From NCBI GenBank assembly GCA_016867675.1, contig VGIZ01000005.1, positions 1 to 14,323 of the forward strand: 14,323 nucleotides of DNA, given 5' to 3'. The notes beneath the pieces are model-generated. The model saw only the letters and a list, made by a program, of their open reading frames with translations, made no database searches and was not told the origin of the DNA. The translations under genes were made by a program, and so were the position numbers. Positions 12,266 through 14,323 of the stretch are shown piece by piece; positions within the stretch are counted from its first letter, which is position 1, and each line of letters opens with the position of its first letter. This stretch comes from Candidatus Aenigmatarchaeota archaeon. Lineage in GTDB: Archaea; Aenigmatarchaeota; Aenigmatarchaeia; QMZP01.

Positions 12266-13993
12266 CTATATTCTCTCTGCAATCTCTTCCTTCACGTTCT
12301 TGACAAAGTCGTCCGGCCTGACGCCGAATTTGATATTCTTGTCGCCGCGCCTCCTCACAGCCACGGCGCCCGCCTTCTCCTCCTTGTCGCCTATACAAAG
12401 CACATAAGGCACCTTCTGTATTTCGGCCTCCCTGACCTTGTGCTCAACCGTGTGGTTCTCGATGTCCAGCTCTGCCCGAATGCCATTCGCAACAAGTTCC
12501 TTGTATATTTTCTCCGCAGCCTTGTTGTTCCTGTCAGTGAAAGAGAGCACCCTGACCTGAACGGGGGCAAGCCATGTCGGGAGCGCGCCGCTGGTGTGCT
12601 CCAGCAGTATGCCTGTGAACCTCTCCAGCGCGCCGTAGACCACACGGTGCAGCATCACAGGCGTGTGCGGCTTGTTGTCCTCGCCGTTGTAGGTCAGTTC
12701 GAACCGTTCGGGCATGGCGAAGTCCAGCTGTATGGTCGCCAGCTGCCACGACCTGCCCTGCGAATCCTTGATGTGGAAGTCTATCTTCGGCCCGTAGAAC
12801 GCGCCGTCGCCTGCATTTATCTTGAACTTCGCCTTCCTCTTCTTCAGCACCCCCTCAAGGATTTTCTCGGCCTTGTCCCACAGCCTGTCGTCGCCAATCC
12901 TCTTCGCAGGCCTTGTCGAAAGCTCCATGTGGTAGTCAAAGCCGAACTTTGAGTAGAACCTGTCGACAAGGTCCATGATTGCCACAATCTCCTTCTCAAG
13001 CTGCGCCTCCGTGCAGAATATGTGCGCGTCGTCCTGCGTGATTTCTATGACCCTGAACAGGCCTGTCAGCACGCCCGACAGCTCCTGCCTGTGCACAGTG
13101 CCCAGCTCGGCCATGCGAAGCGGAAGGTCCTTGTACGACTTCGGCCTCTGCTTGTAGATCAGCAGCCCTCCCGGGCAGTTCATGGGCTTGACCGCGAAGT
13201 CGCGGCCCTCGTACTTGGAAAGGAATATGTTGTCCCTGTACTTCTCCCAGTGCCCGGATATCTGCCAGAGCTTCTTGTCCAGCACCATCGGCGTGGAAAC
13301 CTCAAGGTATCCCGCCTTCCTGTGCTCCTCGCGCCAGAATTTAATAAGCTCGTTGAATATAGTCCAGCCCTTGTCGTGCCAGAACACCATGCCCGGCGCT
13401 GTCTCGCTGAATGAGAACAGGTCCATGCGCTGGCCCAGAATCCTGTGGTCGTTGTCCTTCAGGTTCTCCCTGTCCAGCTTCTGCTTGGATATCTCGCGCA
13501 GCAGCTGCTTCGTGTCAACGGGCTTCTCGGCCTGCATGTGAATTTTTGTTTTCTCGTCAACCTTTACAGAATCTCCAATCACAATGCTCTTGCTCAGCTC
13601 CGAGAGCGGGTGGCCCTTGCATCTGATGTCGAACGCCTTGTACCAGCCGAATGGCGCGCGCGTGACCTTGACCTTCTTCTTCGCCAGGAGAGCCTCAATT
13701 TCCTTCAGCACCTCAAGCGCAACAGCAGGGCTGGACAGGCTTGACGAAAGATGGGCGTATGGGTATAGCACGACGGAATCAGCCTTCACCTCGTTGAAGA
13801 CCTTGAGTATCTCGTCCGCGGCCTTCTCGGCAACAGCCTGCGGGCTGCCCTCGTCAGCCTTCTCGACCGCGCTAAGGCAGACCAGCGCCTCCTCGACCCT
13901 GACCTTCTTCTTCGGCGCCTCCTCCGCGGCCTTGATTGCCCGCTTCTTCGGCTCCCATTCCACGAAGTCTGTGTGCAGCAGCAGTATTTTCAT
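12266..13993 (-). CDS. thrS: Threonyl-tRNA synthetase, archaeal type
   Basis: This 575-residue class II synthetase attaches threonine to tRNA-Thr. The N-terminal archaeal editing domain (about 1-140; MKILLLHTDFVEWEPKKRAI, YPYAHLSSSLSSP, FGWYKAFDIRCKGHPLSEL) has the D-aminoacyl-tRNA-deacylase-like fold and removes mischarged serine; the bacterial TGS/N2 arrangement is absent. The catalytic core shows the zinc ligands Cys in MNCPGG, His in QDDAHIFC and His in PVMLHRVVYGALERF, plus TVHRQELSGVLTGLFRV (motif 2) and the motif 3 region ending ALPTWLAPVQVRVL, then an anticodon-binding domain (about 465-575). I chose ATG 13993 over the longer frame (ATG 14026) because AGGTG lies 8 nt upstream and homology starts there. 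A TATA at 14031-14038 predicts a short leader. Confidence 0.96.
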   Translation of the reverse strand: MKILLLHTDFVEWEPKKRAIKAAEEAPKKKVRVEEALVCLSAVEKADEGSPQAVAEKAADEILKVFNEVKADSVVLYPYAHLSSSLSSPAVALEVLKEIEALLAKKKVKVTRAPFGWYKAFDIRCKGHPLSELSKSIVIGDSVKVDEKTKIHMQAEKPVDTKQLLREISKQKLDRENLKDNDHRILGQRMDLFSFSETAPGMVFWHDKGWTIFNELIKFWREEHRKAGYLEVSTPMVLDKKLWQISGHWEKYRDNIFLSKYEGRDFAVKPMNCPGGLLIYKQRPKSYKDLPLRMAELGTVHRQELSGVLTGLFRVIEITQDDAHIFCTEAQLEKEIVAIMDLVDRFYSKFGFDYHMELSTRPAKRIGDDRLWDKAEKILEGVLKKRKAKFKINAGDGAFYGPKIDFHIKDSQGRSWQLATIQLDFAMPERFELTYNGEDNKPHTPVMLHRVVYGALERFTGILLEHTSGALPTWLAPVQVRVLSFTDRNNKAAEKIYKELVANGIRAELDIENHTVEHKVREAEIQKVPYVLCIGDKEEKAGAVAVRRRGDKNIKFGVRPDDFVKNVKEEIAERI

Positions 13994-14030
13994 GCAACAT
14001 GCACCTATCCTGCATATCTCTTGCACTGAC

Positions 14031-14038
14031 CATATATC
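14031..14038 (-). promoter_or_regulatory. Probable TATA box for thrS
   Basis: Read leftward, GATATATG is centred about 41 bp upstream of the thrS ATG, giving a transcript start near 14008 and a leader of about 15 nt that contains the AGGTG ribosome-binding site. The rest of 13994-14097 shows nothing else I can support. Confidence 0.45.
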
Positions 14039-14097
14039 AACGCCATTTCAGTCCAAGATTTCATAATGACTTATTCCTCATGTTGGTTTAAATCTTA

Positions 14098-14323
14098 TCA
14101 GCGCACCATATCCAGCAATCTTGGATAAATCCTCTTCATGAAGGCCATGACCTTTTCGGCATAGCCCATATCGAGCATGGTGCCGTAGTATTTCGTGCCG
14201 TTCCTGTAATACCTTACCTCATCCATGAACCGCACATCGGCTTCGGAGAAGCCGAGCCTAGTCATGTAAGAGAACTCGGCCTCGTGGGAGTTGCCTGCAT
14301 TGAACCCGTCGATGAGCATCCTC
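14098..14323 (-). CDS. HEPN-like domain protein, 3' part only
   Basis: The frame is open to the right window edge; an internal Met codon lies at 14319 but the true start is probably outside. The visible 74 codons are helical: GNSHEAEFSYMTRLGFSEAD, VRFMDEVRYYRNGTKYYG, then YAEKVMAFMKRIYPRLLDMV. The pattern of a helix with acidic residues, then RNG..YYG, then a final helix resembles HEPN-fold proteins (the family includes toxin RNases and nucleotidyltransferase partners). The catalytic RxxxxH motif is not intact here: the His position is Tyr or absent. So this could be a non-nuclease HEPN or an unrelated helical protein. It lies upstream of thrS on the same strand, but thrS has its own promoter. 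Confidence 0.5.
   Translation of the reverse strand, partial: RMLIDGFNAGNSHEAEFSYMTRLGFSEADVRFMDEVRYYRNGTKYYGTMLDMGYAEKVMAFMKRIYPRLLDMVR

Noticed and set aside
1..14323. CRISPR arrays, tRNA or rRNA genes, transposases.
   Set aside because: No evenly spaced direct repeats, cloverleaf-like segments, conserved rRNA motifs or transposase motifs were seen on either strand.

Overview
This window is from an archaeon with a G/C-rich genome. The archaeal markers are an MC1-family chromatin protein, an AMP phosphorylase of the archaeal type, a threonyl-tRNA synthetase with the archaeal D-aminoacyl-tRNA-deacylase-like editing domain, an archaeal GspF/FlaJ-type pilus membrane protein with an A24 prepilin peptidase, and TATA boxes about 26 bp from several start codons (leaderless style). 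Together with very compact spacing, this fits a DPANN-type or other small-genome euryarchaeal lineage, but the phylum cannot be fixed from sequence reading alone.

Layout. 1-2954 (minus): the 5' part of an anaerobic (class III) ribonucleotide reductase gene, nrdD, running off the left edge. It is interrupted by a 503-residue intein (573-2081) with a LAGLIDADG endonuclease. The intein is strikingly A/T-rich in a G/C-rich host gene. 2996-3460 (plus): an unrecognised 154-residue protein sharing a symmetric divergent promoter with nrdD. 3599-5770 (minus) and 5918-8042 (plus): a surface-filament module. It has a two-domain GspF/TadC-like membrane protein and, divergently, a GxGD prepilin peptidase followed 10 nt later by a cytoplasmic, cysteine-rich, eight-bladed PQQ-type propeller protein. 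A 98-bp pair of tandem hairpins carrying TATA boxes lies between the two divergent units. 8130-8423 (minus): MC1 chromatin protein, with a U-rich terminator downstream and a strongly structured 239-bp upstream region. 8669-10520 (plus): AMP phosphorylase plus a small membrane protein one nucleotide later. 10521-11371 (minus): two overlapping membrane-protein genes, one with a CCCC...CSCCC cluster. 11442-11777 (minus) and 11815-12201 (plus): a CsaA-type tRNA-binding-domain protein and an NTF2/SnoaL-like protein, divergent over 37 bp. 12266-13993 (minus): threonyl-tRNA synthetase. 14098-14323 (minus): the 3' part of a HEPN-like protein.

Functionally the window mixes nucleotide metabolism (NrdD; AMP phosphorylase, which feeds the AMP to ribose-1,5-bisphosphate to RuBisCO route), translation (ThrRS, CsaA), chromatin (MC1) and a type IV filament export/maturation unit. 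I found no CRISPR array, rRNA, tRNA or transposase. The least ordinary signals are the nrdD intein beside the radical-cysteine loop, the palindromic divergent promoters (2956-2984 and 5803-5900), the structured mc1 upstream region, and the cysteine-rich propeller paired with the prepilin peptidase.
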